DNA of 53,281 bases, taken from NCBI GenBank assembly GCA_000719695.1, contig JOHN01000055.1, forward strand, positions 1 through 53,281. Direction: 5' to 3'. Below the pieces are notes generated by a model. The model ran no database searches, was not told where the DNA came from, and worked only from the letters and a program-made list of their open reading frames with translations. The translations under genes and the position numbers were made by a program. This document shows positions 1-9,808 of the stretch, piece by piece. Numbering within the stretch: the first letter of the stretch is position 1; each line of letters opens with the position of its first letter. Source of the DNA: Streptomyces sp. NRRL F-6131 (GTDB lineage: Bacteria; Actinomycetota; Actinomycetes; Streptomycetales; Streptomycetaceae).

Positions 1-313
1 GCACGCTGTTGAGTTCTCAAGGAACGGACGCTTCCTTCAGGCGGCTTTCACACCGGCCCTCCGGGCGCTTCGTTCTTTCGTGTTTCCAGCTTATCAGATC
101 CTCGCGGCCGGTTTGACCGGCTTTCGTTTCTCTGAATTCCCGCTGGTGGGATTCCTTCGACTTCGCTCCGAAGCTTATCAAAGCTTTCGGTGTGCTCAGT
201 TCCCGGGATTTACCTTGTCGGAGAGGGCGTGCATTCGTGAAGCACGCTCGCCTCGACTCGGCGGTGTCGTAGACACTAACGCCCGAGTCTGACTGTTGTC
301 CAGTCGGTCCCAA
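1..313 (-). other. 5' leader of an rRNA operon (pre-16S region)
   Basis: Read on the minus strand, this stretch has the familiar Streptomyces pre-16S leader: a segment with CTGATAAGCTGGAAACACG around 88-106, then CGTTCCTTGAGAACTCAACA near the left edge. The elements fall in the order expected for a leader running towards a 16S gene just beyond position 1. No protein is expected here; the short open frames are spurious. The 16S gene itself is outside the window, so the rRNA assignment is inferred from the leader and the promoter behind it. Confidence 0.8.
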
Positions 314-320
314 CCGTTCA

Positions 321-349
321 AACCTACTAGCCCACCACTACCACGTCAA
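321..349 (-). promoter_or_regulatory. rRNA operon promoter
   Basis: On the minus strand there is TTGACG (344-349), a 17-nt spacer and TAGGTT (321-326). This is a near-ideal principal-sigma (HrdB) promoter of the kind known in front of Streptomyces rrn operons. Transcription would start near 313 and run leftwards through the leader. Further leader promoters are common in this genus; I could not assign a second one confidently. Confidence 0.75.
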
Positions 350-407
350 TGGTTTTGTTGGGATGCGAGAAGAGTACCAGGTCAGAGGCCCTGTTGATCG
401 CACCGAC

Positions 408-1412
408 TCAGGCCGCCACCGGCTGGAGGTCGGCGCGGTCGGCCGCCTCCAGGTCTCCGGTCTCGCCGGAGGCGGCGGCCTTCCGGCCCAACACCAGGGC
501 GTAGAACAGGAAAGCGACCTCGGCGAGCGCGCCGATGGTGATCCGGGCCCAGGTCGGCAGGCCGGACGGCGTCACAAAGGCCTCCAACACGCCGGACACC
601 GCCAGCACCGTCGCCAGACCGATTCCCATCCCGATGATCGAGCGGCCCTGTTCGGCGAGCGCGGTGGCACGGCTGCGCGGGCCGGGGTCGACGATCGTCC
701 AGCCGAGGCGCAGGCCGAGGCCGCCGGCGACGAAGACGGCGGTCAGTTCCAGCAGGCCGTGCGGGATGAGCAGACCGAGGAAGATGTCGAGCCGGCCGGC
801 GGAGGCCATCAGGCCGATGCCGAGCCCGAGGTTGAGGACGTTGCTCCACAGCACCCACAGCACCGGGAGGCCGAGCACCACCCCGTAGAGCAGGCACTGC
901 ACGGCGATCCAGGCGTTGTTCGTCCAGACCTGGGCCGCGAAGGAGCTCGCCGGGCGGTCGGAGTAGTAGGTCTCGTACGCGCCTCCCGGCCTGGTCATCT
1001 CGCGCAGCGCGTCCGGCGCGGCCACGCTGGTGCGGACCTCGGGGTGGGCGGCCACCCACCAGGCGACCACCGCGGTGGCGACGAGGGAGAGCACCGCGAC
1101 CGGGATCCACCAGCGGCGCGACCGGTAGAGCGCGGCGGGGAAGCTGACCGTGTAGTAGCGGGCGACGTCCCGCCAGCCGCTCGTCCGGCTGCCGGTGACC
1201 GCGTCCCGGGCCCGCGAGACCAGGCTGGTGAGCCGGCCTTCGAGGGTGGGGTCGGGCGCGGCGGCCTGGACCTTGGCCAGGTGGCCGGTGACGCGCTGGT
1301 AGAGGGCGACGAGTTCGTCCGCCTCCTCGCCGGTCGGACGCCGCTTCTTGGCGAGGGCGTCCAGCCGGGCCCACTCCCCCTGGTGGGTGGCGACGAAGAC
1401 GTCCAGGTCCAT
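408..1412 (-). CDS. Stage II sporulation protein M (SpoIIM/DUF95) family membrane protein
   Basis: A 334-residue integral membrane protein. An N-terminal soluble, mostly helical part of about 100 residues (starting MDLDVFVATHQGEWARLDAL) is followed by hydrophobic segments near residues 103-125, 175-200, 215-245, 265-285 and 295-315. This layout, with the conserved SNVLNLGLG and LIPHGLLEL stretches, fits the SpoIIM family. In Bacillus, SpoIIM works with SpoIID/P in engulfment; in actinobacteria the role is unknown and engulfment does not occur. The ATG has a GGAG about 9 nt upstream. It is divergent from an RDD-family gene across a 219-bp gap, a pairing of two membrane proteins that suggests a shared regulatory region. 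Family call is good; function is unknown. Confidence 0.82.
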   Translation of the reverse strand: MDLDVFVATHQGEWARLDALAKKRRPTGEEADELVALYQRVTGHLAKVQAAAPDPTLEGRLTSLVSRARDAVTGSRTSGWRDVARYYTVSFPAALYRSRRWWIPVAVLSLVATAVVAWWVAAHPEVRTSVAAPDALREMTRPGGAYETYYSDRPASSFAAQVWTNNAWIAVQCLLYGVVLGLPVLWVLWSNVLNLGLGIGLMASAGRLDIFLGLLIPHGLLELTAVFVAGGLGLRLGWTIVDPGPRSRATALAEQGRSIIGMGIGLATVLAVSGVLEAFVTPSGLPTWARITIGALAEVAFLFYALVLGRKAAASGETGDLEAADRADLQPVAA

Positions 1413-1631
1413 GCGGCGGCTCCATGGTCGGCGCGGGGCGCGCGGTCGGGCGGGTGCGGACAGGTGGGCCCAGCATGCCAGGGAGGGACGGTCCGGCAGC
1501 GGCCGGGACCTCTCTTCCCGGTCCGCTCCGGGGCCCCGTATGTTGACGGCAGCAGATCACGGGATCGTGGGGCCGATCCGCCGGATTCCCCGCCACGAGC
1601 CGCGTACCACCGACGGGAACGGACGGGTGTC

Positions 1632-2582
1632 TTGAGCGACCTGGTGACGGGCGAGGCGGTCGTCCTCGGCCTGCGCGCGGCGAAGCTTCCGAGCCGGGGG
1701 CTGGCCGTCGCGCTGGACCTCGCCGTGCAGGTCGCCGGCCTGGTGGCGACGACCCTGGTGCTGAGCCTGCTCGCGCCGGACCTGGACGGTGCCGCGGTCG
1801 CCGCCGTGACGATCGGGCTGACGGTGTTCTTCCTGGTGGCACTGCCGATCATGATCGAGACCCTGAGCCGCGGACGCTCGCTCGGGAAGGCGGCGCTGGG
1901 GCTCCGGGTGGTGCGCAGCGACGGCGGGCCGGTGCGGTTCCGGCACTCGCTGGTGCGCGGGCTGGTGGGCTTCCTGGAGATCATCGTGCTGTTCGGCGTG
2001 CCGGCGGTGGTCTGCTCGGCGGTGTCGTCCGAGGGGAAGCGGCTGGGCGACGTCTTCGGGGGGACGCTGGTGGTCCGCGAGCGGGTGCCCGGGGGCGGCG
2101 GTGCGGCCGCCGCGCTGCCGCCGGTGAACCCGCAGCTGCTGCAGGCGATCGGCGGTGAACTGGTCGCCCTGGACCTCTCCGCCGTGCCGGAGCCGCTGTG
2201 GCTGGCCGTGCGCCAGTTCCTCGGGCGGATCGGCGAGCTGGACCAGGCGGTCGCCCACCAGATGTCCGCGCGGCTCGCGGACGACCTGGTGGCCCGGACC
2301 GGCCACCCGGTGCCGTACGGGGTGCACCCGGCGGCGTACCTGGGCGCGGTGCTGAGCGAGCGGCAGCGGCGGGAGTGGACCCGGGCCCAGGGGCACGCGT
2401 TCCAGCAACAGGCCCAGCAGGTCCAGCACGCCCAGCAGCTCCAGCAGAACCAGTACCGGCCCCACCACCCGCCGACCGCCCCGGCCGCACCCGCCGCGGG
2501 TCCGACCGCCGCGCCCGCCGCCGCGCCGCCCGTTCCGCCGAGCGCCCCGGCCGCCGGCACCGGCTTCGCCCCGCCCGCCTGA
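1632..2582 (+). CDS. RDD family membrane protein with Gln/Pro/Ala-rich tail
   Basis: A 316-residue protein beginning at a TTG (MSDLVTGEAVVLGLRAAKLP). The RDD-type domain covers about residues 15-150: a conserved Arg-Asp pair in SRGLAVALDLAVQ, hydrophobic segments near 25-45, 55-75 and 112-132, and the SLGKAALGLRVV and GKRLGDVFGGTLV motifs. After a soluble helical region (about 165-255) the tail turns Gln-rich and then Pro/Ala-rich. RDD proteins are a loosely defined family, sometimes linked to transport or stress; no specific job can be assigned. The TTG was chosen because the domain begins just after it; the frame is open far upstream, but that sequence overlaps the divergent SpoIIM-like gene antisense and looks spurious. 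A GTG a few codons later is possible. Confidence 0.75.
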   Translation: MSDLVTGEAVVLGLRAAKLPSRGLAVALDLAVQVAGLVATTLVLSLLAPDLDGAAVAAVTIGLTVFFLVALPIMIETLSRGRSLGKAALGLRVVRSDGGPVRFRHSLVRGLVGFLEIIVLFGVPAVVCSAVSSEGKRLGDVFGGTLVVRERVPGGGGAAAALPPVNPQLLQAIGGELVALDLSAVPEPLWLAVRQFLGRIGELDQAVAHQMSARLADDLVARTGHPVPYGVHPAAYLGAVLSERQRREWTRAQGHAFQQQAQQVQHAQQLQQNQYRPHHPPTAPAAPAAGPTAAPAAAPPVPPSAPAAGTGFAPPA

Positions 2583-2617
2583 GCGGACGCCGCCCGCACC
2601 GGGCGGCCCCGCGCACC

Positions 2618-3271
2618 TCAGCCGCCGAGGCCCTCGCCGTAGCCGAACTCGGCGGGCCACGCGTTCGGCGGCGACTCCAGCTCCTCCAGTTCGACCCCGC
2701 CGGCGGCCAGCACCACGTCCCCGGCCAGGTGCACCACCTGCTGCTCGCCCGTCTCCAGATCGGCCACCTGGTACCGCTCGACGAGCAGTGGCCCCGAATC
2801 CGTGTCGTGGGTGTCGACGCCCTCCAGCAGCCACCCCTGGTCGAAGGTGCGCGGAGCCAGCACCGGCTCGGTGAAGGCGACCAGCCGGATCCGCGCGCTC
2901 GCCCCCTCCCGCAGGCGGAGCAGCCGCGCGGCGGCGACCAGGAACGCGGGTGAGCGGCCGGCGAAGCCGTGCGCCCGGTCGTGCCCCTCCACCGCCTGCT
3001 CCCCGGCCGGGTCCTCGGCGTCGGCCCGCACCCAGGCGACCCCGTCGACGGCGCCGCCCCGGACCTGCCAGCCGCCGGAGCGCAGTTCCATCCTCAGCGG
3101 GCGGGCGCGCGAGTCCAGGGTGAGGTCCACCGTGCCGAGCACCCGCCCGTCGGGCGCGTAGGTCTTGGAGACGTACCGCCAGCCGGCCGGGCCGGGGGCG
3201 CAGCTGAAGCGCTCCTCACCGAGCAGCAGGTGGTCGTGGACGTCGTGGAGCGAGTACCGGCCGTTGGGCAT
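2618..3271 (-). CDS. Hypothetical protein, 217 residues
   Basis: Not recognised. The likely start is the ATG giving MPNGRYSLHDVHDHLLLGEE; the frame continues upstream but that extra sequence is basic, low quality and overlaps the sigma-factor promoter region. The product is soluble, acidic, and has alternating hydrophobic and polar segments such as GRVLGTVDLTLDSRARPLRMEL, typical of a beta-rich fold that handles a ligand. There is no signal peptide or membrane segment. It ends 35 bp from the RDD gene, convergent with it, and is divergent from the sigma-factor pseudogene. Confidence 0.6.
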   Translation of the reverse strand: MPNGRYSLHDVHDHLLLGEERFSCAPGPAGWRYVSKTYAPDGRVLGTVDLTLDSRARPLRMELRSGGWQVRGGAVDGVAWVRADAEDPAGEQAVEGHDRAHGFAGRSPAFLVAAARLLRLREGASARIRLVAFTEPVLAPRTFDQGWLLEGVDTHDTDSGPLLVERYQVADLETGEQQVVHLAGDVVLAAGGVELEELESPPNAWPAEFGYGEGLGG

Positions 3272-3396
3272 GCCGGAAAGCCTACGTCCGGCCCGGACCG
3301 ACGATGTCGAACGACCGTGCAACCTCCTGTGCGTGGCCCGCATCAGGGAGTCGGACGCCGCGCACGCGGCGCCGTCGAGGGAGGGAGCGTTCATCC

Positions 3397-3966
3397 ATGG
3401 CGAAGCAGACCCGCGACGCCGAGTTCACGGAGTACGTCGCGGCTCGGGCACCGTGGCTCCGGAAGGTGGCCTACCTGCTCTGCGGCGACTGACACCGTGC
3501 CGACGACCTGGTCCAGGAGGCCGTCACCAAGCTGTACGTCCGCTGGGGCCGACTCGCCGGGGTGGCGAACCTGGACGGCTACGCCCGGACCGTGCTGCTG
3601 AACACCTTCCTCGCCGAGCAGCGCTCGCCGTGGTGGCGGTGGACCGCCCGGCGCAGCACGGAGGCGGTGCCGGAGGGGGCCGTCGCCGCACTGGACGTGG
3701 ACGCCTCGATCGACCTGCACCGCGCGCTGGCCGCGCTGCCACCCCGACAGCGGGCCACGGTGGTGCTCCGCTACTACTGCGACCTCACGGTCGAACAGAC
3801 CGCCGCCGCGCTGGACTGCTCCACGGGCAACGTCAAGAGCCAGTCCGCCCGGGGCCTCGACTCCCTGCGCCGGTCCCTCGGCCGGCGGAAGACCCAGGAG
3901 GAGTTCCACGAGCTCCACACCTTCCGGATCCCGCTGCCCGCAGAAACAGAAGGAACCGCGTCATGA
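3397..3966 (+). pseudogene. ECF (SigE-like) sigma factor interrupted by an in-frame TGA
   Basis: The frame from ATG 3397 reads as a complete SigE-family ECF sigma factor of about 189 residues except for TGA at 3490-3492, codon 32. Before it comes FTEYVAARAPWLRKVAYLLCGD and after it HRADDLVQEAVTKLYVRW, both region 2. Family members usually have Trp here (CGDWHRADDLVQ), so one G-to-A change (TGG to TGA) explains it. Region 4 is intact: ALAALPPRQRATVVLRYYCDLTVEQTAAALDCSTGNVKSQSARGLDSLR. A GAGGGAGG ribosome site precedes the start. The stop overlaps the next gene's start (ATGA), the usual sigma/membrane-protein coupling. Either this is a fresh pseudogene or a sequencing error; reading downstream of the stop could only give a protein lacking part of region 2. 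Confidence 0.85.
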
Positions 3967-5051
3967 GCGAATACACCACCGACCGCGACACCGACGACGA
4001 GTACGGGACCCGTCTGGCCTCCGGACTCACCGCCCTGGCCGACGCGCCCTCGCCCGCGAGCCGGCTGGACACCGCCTGGGCGGTCCGCACCGGCCGGTCC
4101 CGGCTGCGCCGCCGCCGGGCCGGGCTGCTCGGTGCGGTGGCGGCGGTCGTCCTCGGCGCGTCGCTCGCCGGTGGCGCGCTGCCGTTCGGGAACCCGGACG
4201 CCTCGACCGCGCCGCTCACCGGGGGCACGTCCGCCCTCCCCGGTTTCGGTCCGGACACCGGCCGCACCCCGATGACGATCAACGCGACCTATGGCTGGCT
4301 GCCCACCGGCTTCGGCGAGTACGAGTACGACGCGAGCCCGGGAATGCTGCGCATCACGGTCCTCGGCCCGAGGACGGCTCCGGACGACCTGCGCCGCGAG
4401 CGGATCTTCCTGACCGTCTACCCGCCGGGCCAGGAGCCCCCCGTTCCCCCGCCGGCGGTGGGCGTCAAGTTCCACATGACCGAGACCGCGCCAGTGAACG
4501 GCCACCCGGCGTACTGGCGCACCGCCGAACCGGACACCCCGGACACCCAGCGCCTCTTCCGGTTCCGGGTCCCCGACGGCCGCTGGGCCGATCTGACCGG
4601 GACGTACCTGGAGTCCACCTTCTCGGAGGAGATGCTGCCCAGGATCGCGGCCGACGTGCGGACCGGCCGACAGACCGCGACCCTCCCGTTCACCCTCAAG
4701 GACATCCCCGCGGGCTATGCGCCGAGCAACGCGTACTTCGACGTGGGCCTCGAACACGCCATGGGCTTCCCGTGGATGGTCTCGCTCACCTACTCGCTCG
4801 GCCAAACCTACGTCACCTTCGTCGCCAGTCCCGACATCGAGCCCGACCCGGCGTACACCAATCCGCCGCAGCCGGGCGAGGAGGCGGCCTCCTCCCGCGC
4901 GTGCAGGAGCCAGCGAGGGCTGCGCCTGTGCGTGGGATCGCCCCAGGGCGAGGCCGCGCTCGCCGCGACCGGTGGACTCCAGGGCTGGCTGGACCGCGTG
5001 ACCGGGCTGGGCACCGACCCGACCGACTGGACCACCGACGTCCTCCGCTGA
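3963..5051 (+). CDS. Membrane-anchored protein coupled to the ECF sigma gene (possible anti-sigma or sensor partner)
   Basis: A 362-residue protein overlapping the sigma frame by 4 nt (ATGA). The N-terminal ~50 residues are charged and cytoplasmic (MSEYTTDRDTDDEYGTRLAS), a single membrane segment lies at about 55-78 after an Arg-rich stop-transfer stretch (RSRLRRRRAGLLG), and about 280 residues would be outside the cell. The outer part has three Cys near the C-terminus (SSRACRSQRGLRLCVG contains two) and no domain I recognise. In streptomycetes such proteins sit directly behind SigE-like sigma factors and are annotated as hypothetical or anti-sigma-like. I see no zinc-binding HxxxCxxC anti-sigma motif, so a partner role is inferred from position only. 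Confidence 0.72.
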   Translation: MSEYTTDRDTDDEYGTRLASGLTALADAPSPASRLDTAWAVRTGRSRLRRRRAGLLGAVAAVVLGASLAGGALPFGNPDASTAPLTGGTSALPGFGPDTGRTPMTINATYGWLPTGFGEYEYDASPGMLRITVLGPRTAPDDLRRERIFLTVYPPGQEPPVPPPAVGVKFHMTETAPVNGHPAYWRTAEPDTPDTQRLFRFRVPDGRWADLTGTYLESTFSEEMLPRIAADVRTGRQTATLPFTLKDIPAGYAPSNAYFDVGLEHAMGFPWMVSLTYSLGQTYVTFVASPDIEPDPAYTNPPQPGEEAASSRACRSQRGLRLCVGSPQGEAALAATGGLQGWLDRVTGLGTDPTDWTTDVLR

Positions 5052-5069
5052 CCGTCCCGCCCCGGAACC

Positions 5070-5116
5070 CACGGTGGCCGGCGCCCTCCGCAGGGGAGGG
5101 GGCGCCGGCCACCGTG
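5070..5116. terminator. Bidirectional terminator-like hairpin
   Basis: A roughly 20-bp GC-rich inverted repeat (CACGGTGGCCGGCGCCCTCC and its complement with a two-G bulge) lies between the convergent ends of the sigma-partner gene (5051) and ahcY (5140). No long T tract follows, as is usual for streptomycete terminators. Confidence 0.7.
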
Positions 5117-5139
5117 CCGCTTCTCAGGCTGTCACCGCA

Positions 5140-6588
<1,449 letters not shown>

Positions 6589-6980
6589 GCGTCTGCTCCT
6601 CGCTGAGGGGTGGGGCGGGGCGGGCCAAGGTCCTGTGGAGTGCGTCACAACGCGGCGGGCCGCAACGGGTGTGCGGCGACGCCAGGGCGTCCGGCCCGCG
6701 GCGGGTTCGGCGCGGCACGGCTGTCCTGTTGCTCGGCACAAACCGTCGGAGGACCTCTCTCCCTCGACCGGAGCGCCCCCCGCGGGGAACGGACCACCGA
6801 TCGACCGCCATCAGCAGCGACGTTCTGGCACCGGGAACGAATCTACACCGACGGCCCCGGGGAACGGCCCGGTACGGCCGTTTTTCGGCCTCCGGGGCGG
6901 GGCGGCGGGACGGCCGCCCCGGACCTCCGGGGGCCTTGCGCACGGGTGTGCGAGACCACGGTGCGCGAGTGCGCCCCGCT
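6589..6980. other. Intergenic region upstream of ahcY
   Basis: Nearly 400 bp between the ahcY start and the 3' end of the CDF gene, both on the minus strand. It should hold the ahcY promoter. I looked for an S-adenosylmethionine or S-adenosylhomocysteine riboswitch on the minus strand and could not match a known consensus. A TAGATT hexamer near 6840-6845 (minus strand) could be a -10, but no convincing -35 accompanies it. No gene is seen. Confidence 0.4.
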
Positions 6981-7025
6981 TCAGTGCGCCCCGCCTCAGT
7001 GCACCCCGCCTCAGTGCACCCCGCC
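6981..7025. repeat. Three tandem 15-bp units that include the CDF stop codon
   Basis: TCAGTGCGCCCCGCC (6981-6995), TCAGTGCACCCCGCC (6996-7010) and the same again (7011-7025) lie head to tail. On the minus strand each unit reads GGC-GGG-GTG/GCG-CAC-TGA, that is the last codons of the CDF gene plus its stop. The gene's real stop is in the 7011-7025 copy; the other two are downstream. Confidence 0.85.
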
Positions 7026-7988
7026 GGGAACCGGCCCGCCGGGCGTGGCGTACGGGTCGTCGCCCGCCGCCTCCTTCTCGGCGCTGTAGATGTCCGGCTC
7101 CAGGTAGATCACCCGGGCGATCGGCACCGCGCGCCGGATCCGGACCTCGGCGGCGTCGATCGCGGCGGCGACCTCGGCGGCCGTCGAGTCCGCCGGGACG
7201 GCGATCTTGGCCGCGACCAGCAGCTCCTCCGGGCCGAGGTGCATGGTCCGCATGTGGATGACCCGGTCGACGGAGTCGTGGTCGACCAGCGCGTCCCGGA
7301 TCCGGGCCACCACCTCGGGGTGGGCCGACTCGCCGAGCAGCAGCGACCGGGTCTCGACCGCCAGGACGAACGCGATGACGATCAGCAGCACGCCGATGCA
7401 GAGCGTGCCGACGCCGTCCCAGACCCCGTCGCCGGTGATCGCGGTCAGTCCGACGCCGAACAGCGCCAGCACCAGACCGATCAGCGCGCCGGTGTCCTCC
7501 AGCAGCACGACCGGCAGCTCGGGGGCCTTGGCCCGGCGGATGTACGCCGGCCAGCCGTGGTCCCCCTTGTCCTTGACGGCCTCGCGGAACGCGGTGAGGA
7601 AGGACCAGCCCTCCAGGGCGATCGCGAAGACCAGCACGCCCACCGGCCAGTACCAGTTCTCCAGCTCATGCGGGTGGGCGATCTTCTCGTAGCCCTCGTA
7701 GACGGCGAACATGCCGCCGACGCTGAACAGCACGATCGACACCAGGAACGCGTAGATGTACCGCTCGCGCCCGTAGCCGAACGGGTGCTCGGGGGTGGCC
7801 TCGCGCTGCGCCCGCTTGCCGCCGACCAGCAGCAGCACCTGGTTGCCGGAGTCGGCCACCGAGTGGACGCCCTCGGCGAGCATCGAGGAGGAGCCGGAGA
7901 ACCCGAACGCGACGAATTTGCTCACCGCGATGCCCAGGTTCGCGGCCAGCGCCGCGATCAGCGCCTTGGTACCGCCTTCGGTGCTCAT
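7011..7988 (-). CDS. Cation diffusion facilitator family transporter (ZnT9-like)
   Basis: A 325-residue membrane transporter, predicted to exchange a divalent metal (commonly Zn2+) for protons. It has six hydrophobic segments in the first ~215 residues and a soluble C-terminal domain of ~100 residues (HPEVVARIRDALVDHDSV onward). The family signature in helix 2 is visible as MLAEGVHSVADSGNQ (His42, Asp46). Helix 5 carries LLEDTGALIGL in place of the second HxxxD, as in the SLC30A9/ZnT9 branch, so metal specificity is uncertain. The segment TPEHPFGYGRERYIYAF is the conserved loop between helices 2 and 3. It stands alone, with no adjacent metal regulator visible. Confidence 0.9.
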   Translation of the reverse strand: MSTEGGTKALIAALAANLGIAVSKFVAFGFSGSSSMLAEGVHSVADSGNQVLLLVGGKRAQREATPEHPFGYGRERYIYAFLVSIVLFSVGGMFAVYEGYEKIAHPHELENWYWPVGVLVFAIALEGWSFLTAFREAVKDKGDHGWPAYIRRAKAPELPVVLLEDTGALIGLVLALFGVGLTAITGDGVWDGVGTLCIGVLLIVIAFVLAVETRSLLLGESAHPEVVARIRDALVDHDSVDRVIHMRTMHLGPEELLVAAKIAVPADSTAAEVAAAIDAAEVRIRRAVPIARVIYLEPDIYSAEKEAAGDDPYATPGGPVPGGVH

Positions 7989-8096
7989 GCTCGGAAGGTC
8001 CCTCCGTCGGGGGCCGTCCGCGCGGCCCGTACCCGGTCGTCCGGTGGTCCGGTCGTCGTCGAGCGCATACGGTACCGGGCCGCCGCTCTCCGGGCC

Positions 8097-9401
8097 TCAG
8101 GACTGGGCGGCGGCGAGCCCCAGGTAGACGGCGGCGAAGTCGGTGAGGGCGACGAGGTCGGCCAGCGCGTGCAGCGGTTCGGAGCGGTGGCTGGCGTACT
8201 CGGTGAGCCGGACGTCGTGGGCGGCGGCGAGCCGGTGCGCCCGGCCGGCGCCGAAGCTGCGCGGGCCCGCGTCGTCGGCCGGGACCTCGGCCGGGCCGCC
8301 GTCCGCCTCCCCCGGAACACCCGGACCCCCGGGAGCCCCCGCCGTCCCCGACCCGGCGGGCGTCTCCTCGGCGATCTGCCGCAGCAGCAGGACCTGGAGG
8401 TGCAGCGGGTCCGGCTCGTCGACCCGGTCGCGGAAGAAGTCGTCCGGGTCGGCGCCCGCGCCCAGTTGCCCGGTGAACATGCCGCGGTGCGCGGTCAGCA
8501 CCTGCGGCAGCAGACCGGCCAGGGCCGGGCGCCCGGCCCGGTCGGCGAGCTGGGCCGCGAACCGCCCGGCCGCGGCGCCGGCCACCGCGCCCTCCGCCCA
8601 GAGCAGCGGGACGGTCCCGGCCAGCCGGGCGGCCAGGCTCTTGGCGGGGTTGGTGTACGCGGCGGCGTCCGGCCGACAGCGGACGGCGGTGGCGTCCAGC
8701 AGGTCGGCGGTGACCGCGAGCGCGTCGTAGGCCAGCGGCGTGACGCCGAGCTTCTGGGTGAGCGCGAGCAGCGGGGTGAGGTGGGCCCAGAGCGCGGCCG
8801 GGTCCTCGGCGGGCAGGTCCGGCTCGGTGCCGCGGCCGGCCCCGGGGTCACGGTCGGCGGGCGGTTCGTCGAGGCCGGACGGCACGAACGGCAGCGGCAG
8901 CGCGCGGACCTGCAGCGCGGCCTCGGCCAGCGGGCTGCCCCCGGGCGCGGTGACGACGACCGCGCAGCCGCGCGCGTAGGCCTGCTCGGCGAGCGCGACC
9001 AGGCCGCGTTCGCCGCCACCGGCGGAGCTGATCACCAGCAGGTCGAGCGGGCCGGCCCAGCCGGGGAGCTGCCAGGCCAGGCCGGCGGTGAAGGCGGCCG
9101 GGGCGGTGGCCCGGTCGGGGCGCGGGACGGGCGCGGCGTCGGTGGGCGGCAGCGGGGCGACCAGGCTCGCGGTGCCGGCCAGCGCCGCGAGCATCTCGCC
9201 GGCGGTCAGGGCGCTGCCGTGCCCGGCGACCAGGACGGCGCGCGGGCGGCCGTCGGGGCGCAACCGGTCCAGCCCGGCGGCGTCGGCGAGCCGCAGGGCG
9301 GTGCGGACCCGGGCGCCGGAGCCGGCGAGGGAGAGCAGGGCGCGGTCGTGGTCGGCGCGCTGGAGGGCGGCCGGGTCGTCGAGCAGGGTGTCGTCGAGCA
9401 T
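8097..9401 (-). CDS. SIS-domain protein, phosphoglucose/phosphomannose isomerase-like
   Basis: A 434-residue soluble protein with a sugar-isomerase (SIS) fold in two halves. The first half has AVLVAGHGSALTAGEMLAALAG and LDLLVISSAGGGERGLVALAEQAYARGCAVVVTAPGGSPLAEAA, the expected phosphosugar-binding turns; the second half starts near residue 200. Active-site Ser/Thr-rich loops of active isomerases look weakened (SSAGGGER rather than SxSGxTxE), so activity on glucose-6-P or mannose-6-P is uncertain. It ends in a Pro/Gly-rich insert and a conserved helix (EPLHALADLVALTDFAAVYLGLA). It lies in a same-strand group with Trm112-like and manB genes, which suggests mannose-phosphate and GDP-mannose supply for cell-envelope glycans. 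Confidence 0.78.
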   Translation of the reverse strand: MLDDTLLDDPAALQRADHDRALLSLAGSGARVRTALRLADAAGLDRLRPDGRPRAVLVAGHGSALTAGEMLAALAGTASLVAPLPPTDAAPVPRPDRATAPAAFTAGLAWQLPGWAGPLDLLVISSAGGGERGLVALAEQAYARGCAVVVTAPGGSPLAEAALQVRALPLPFVPSGLDEPPADRDPGAGRGTEPDLPAEDPAALWAHLTPLLALTQKLGVTPLAYDALAVTADLLDATAVRCRPDAAAYTNPAKSLAARLAGTVPLLWAEGAVAGAAAGRFAAQLADRAGRPALAGLLPQVLTAHRGMFTGQLGAGADPDDFFRDRVDEPDPLHLQVLLLRQIAEETPAGSGTAGAPGGPGVPGEADGGPAEVPADDAGPRSFGAGRAHRLAAAHDVRLTEYASHRSEPLHALADLVALTDFAAVYLGLAAAQS

Positions 9402-9523
9402 GCGGCGGGCCTCCGGCTGCTGGCTGGGCGCTGAGGACGGCGAACGGCGGGACGGCGGACGGTGGGGCGGGCCGCGCGGGGCGGCCGGTCCCGGCCCTGG
9501 ACCGGGGGCACCCCCTCCCAGGA

Positions 9524-9706
9524 TCAGGCCGGGCGGCGGGCCTCGTCCACCAGCAGGACCGGAATGCCGTCGCGCACCGGGTACACCAGGCCGCAGCTCT
9601 CGCCGGTGCAGACCAGTTCGGGCTGCTCCTCGGTGCCGCCCTCGGTGAGCGCGGCCCGGCACTGCGGGCAGACCAGGATCTCCAGCAGGAAGGATTCGAG
9701 CTTCAT
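9524..9706 (-). CDS. Trm112/UPF0434 family small zinc-binding protein
   Basis: A 60-residue protein starting MKLESFLLEILVCPQC. Four cysteines form two pairs, Cys13/Cys16 and Cys33/Cys38 (CTGESCG), typical of this zinc-ribbon family, followed by YPVRDGIPVLLVDEA, the family's conserved end. Trm112 proteins activate methyltransferases in eukaryotes and archaea; the bacterial partner here is unknown. It sits between manB and the SIS protein on the same strand, about 100 bp from each. Confidence 0.9.
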   Translation of the reverse strand: MKLESFLLEILVCPQCRAALTEGGTEEQPELVCTGESCGLVYPVRDGIPVLLVDEARRPA

Positions 9707-9754
9707 GGCGTTCGGTCTCCGGTCTCGGTTCGGGCGGTCGGCGGTCGGGCGCAG

Positions 9755-9797
9755 GGGTGCCCCGGCCGCGGGGAAAACCCTACCGGCCGGGGCACCC
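9755..9797 (-). terminator. Terminator-like hairpin after manB
   Basis: A perfect 14-bp inverted repeat, GGGTGCCCCGGCCG (9755-9768) and its complement (9784-9797) with a 15-nt loop, sits just past the manB stop (9809) and before the Trm112-like gene. It could end or attenuate manB transcription. Confidence 0.6.
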
Positions 9798-9808
9798 GGG
9801 ACCCTACG

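Noticed and set aside
6589..6900. A possible SAH or SAM riboswitch upstream of ahcY
   Set aside because: The minus-strand sequence was scanned for known consensus cores and nothing aligned convincingly. Rfam covariance scoring would be decisive.
8009..8096. A terminator or small gene between the SIS and CDF genes
   Set aside because: No clear hairpin or coding signal was found in this short gap.
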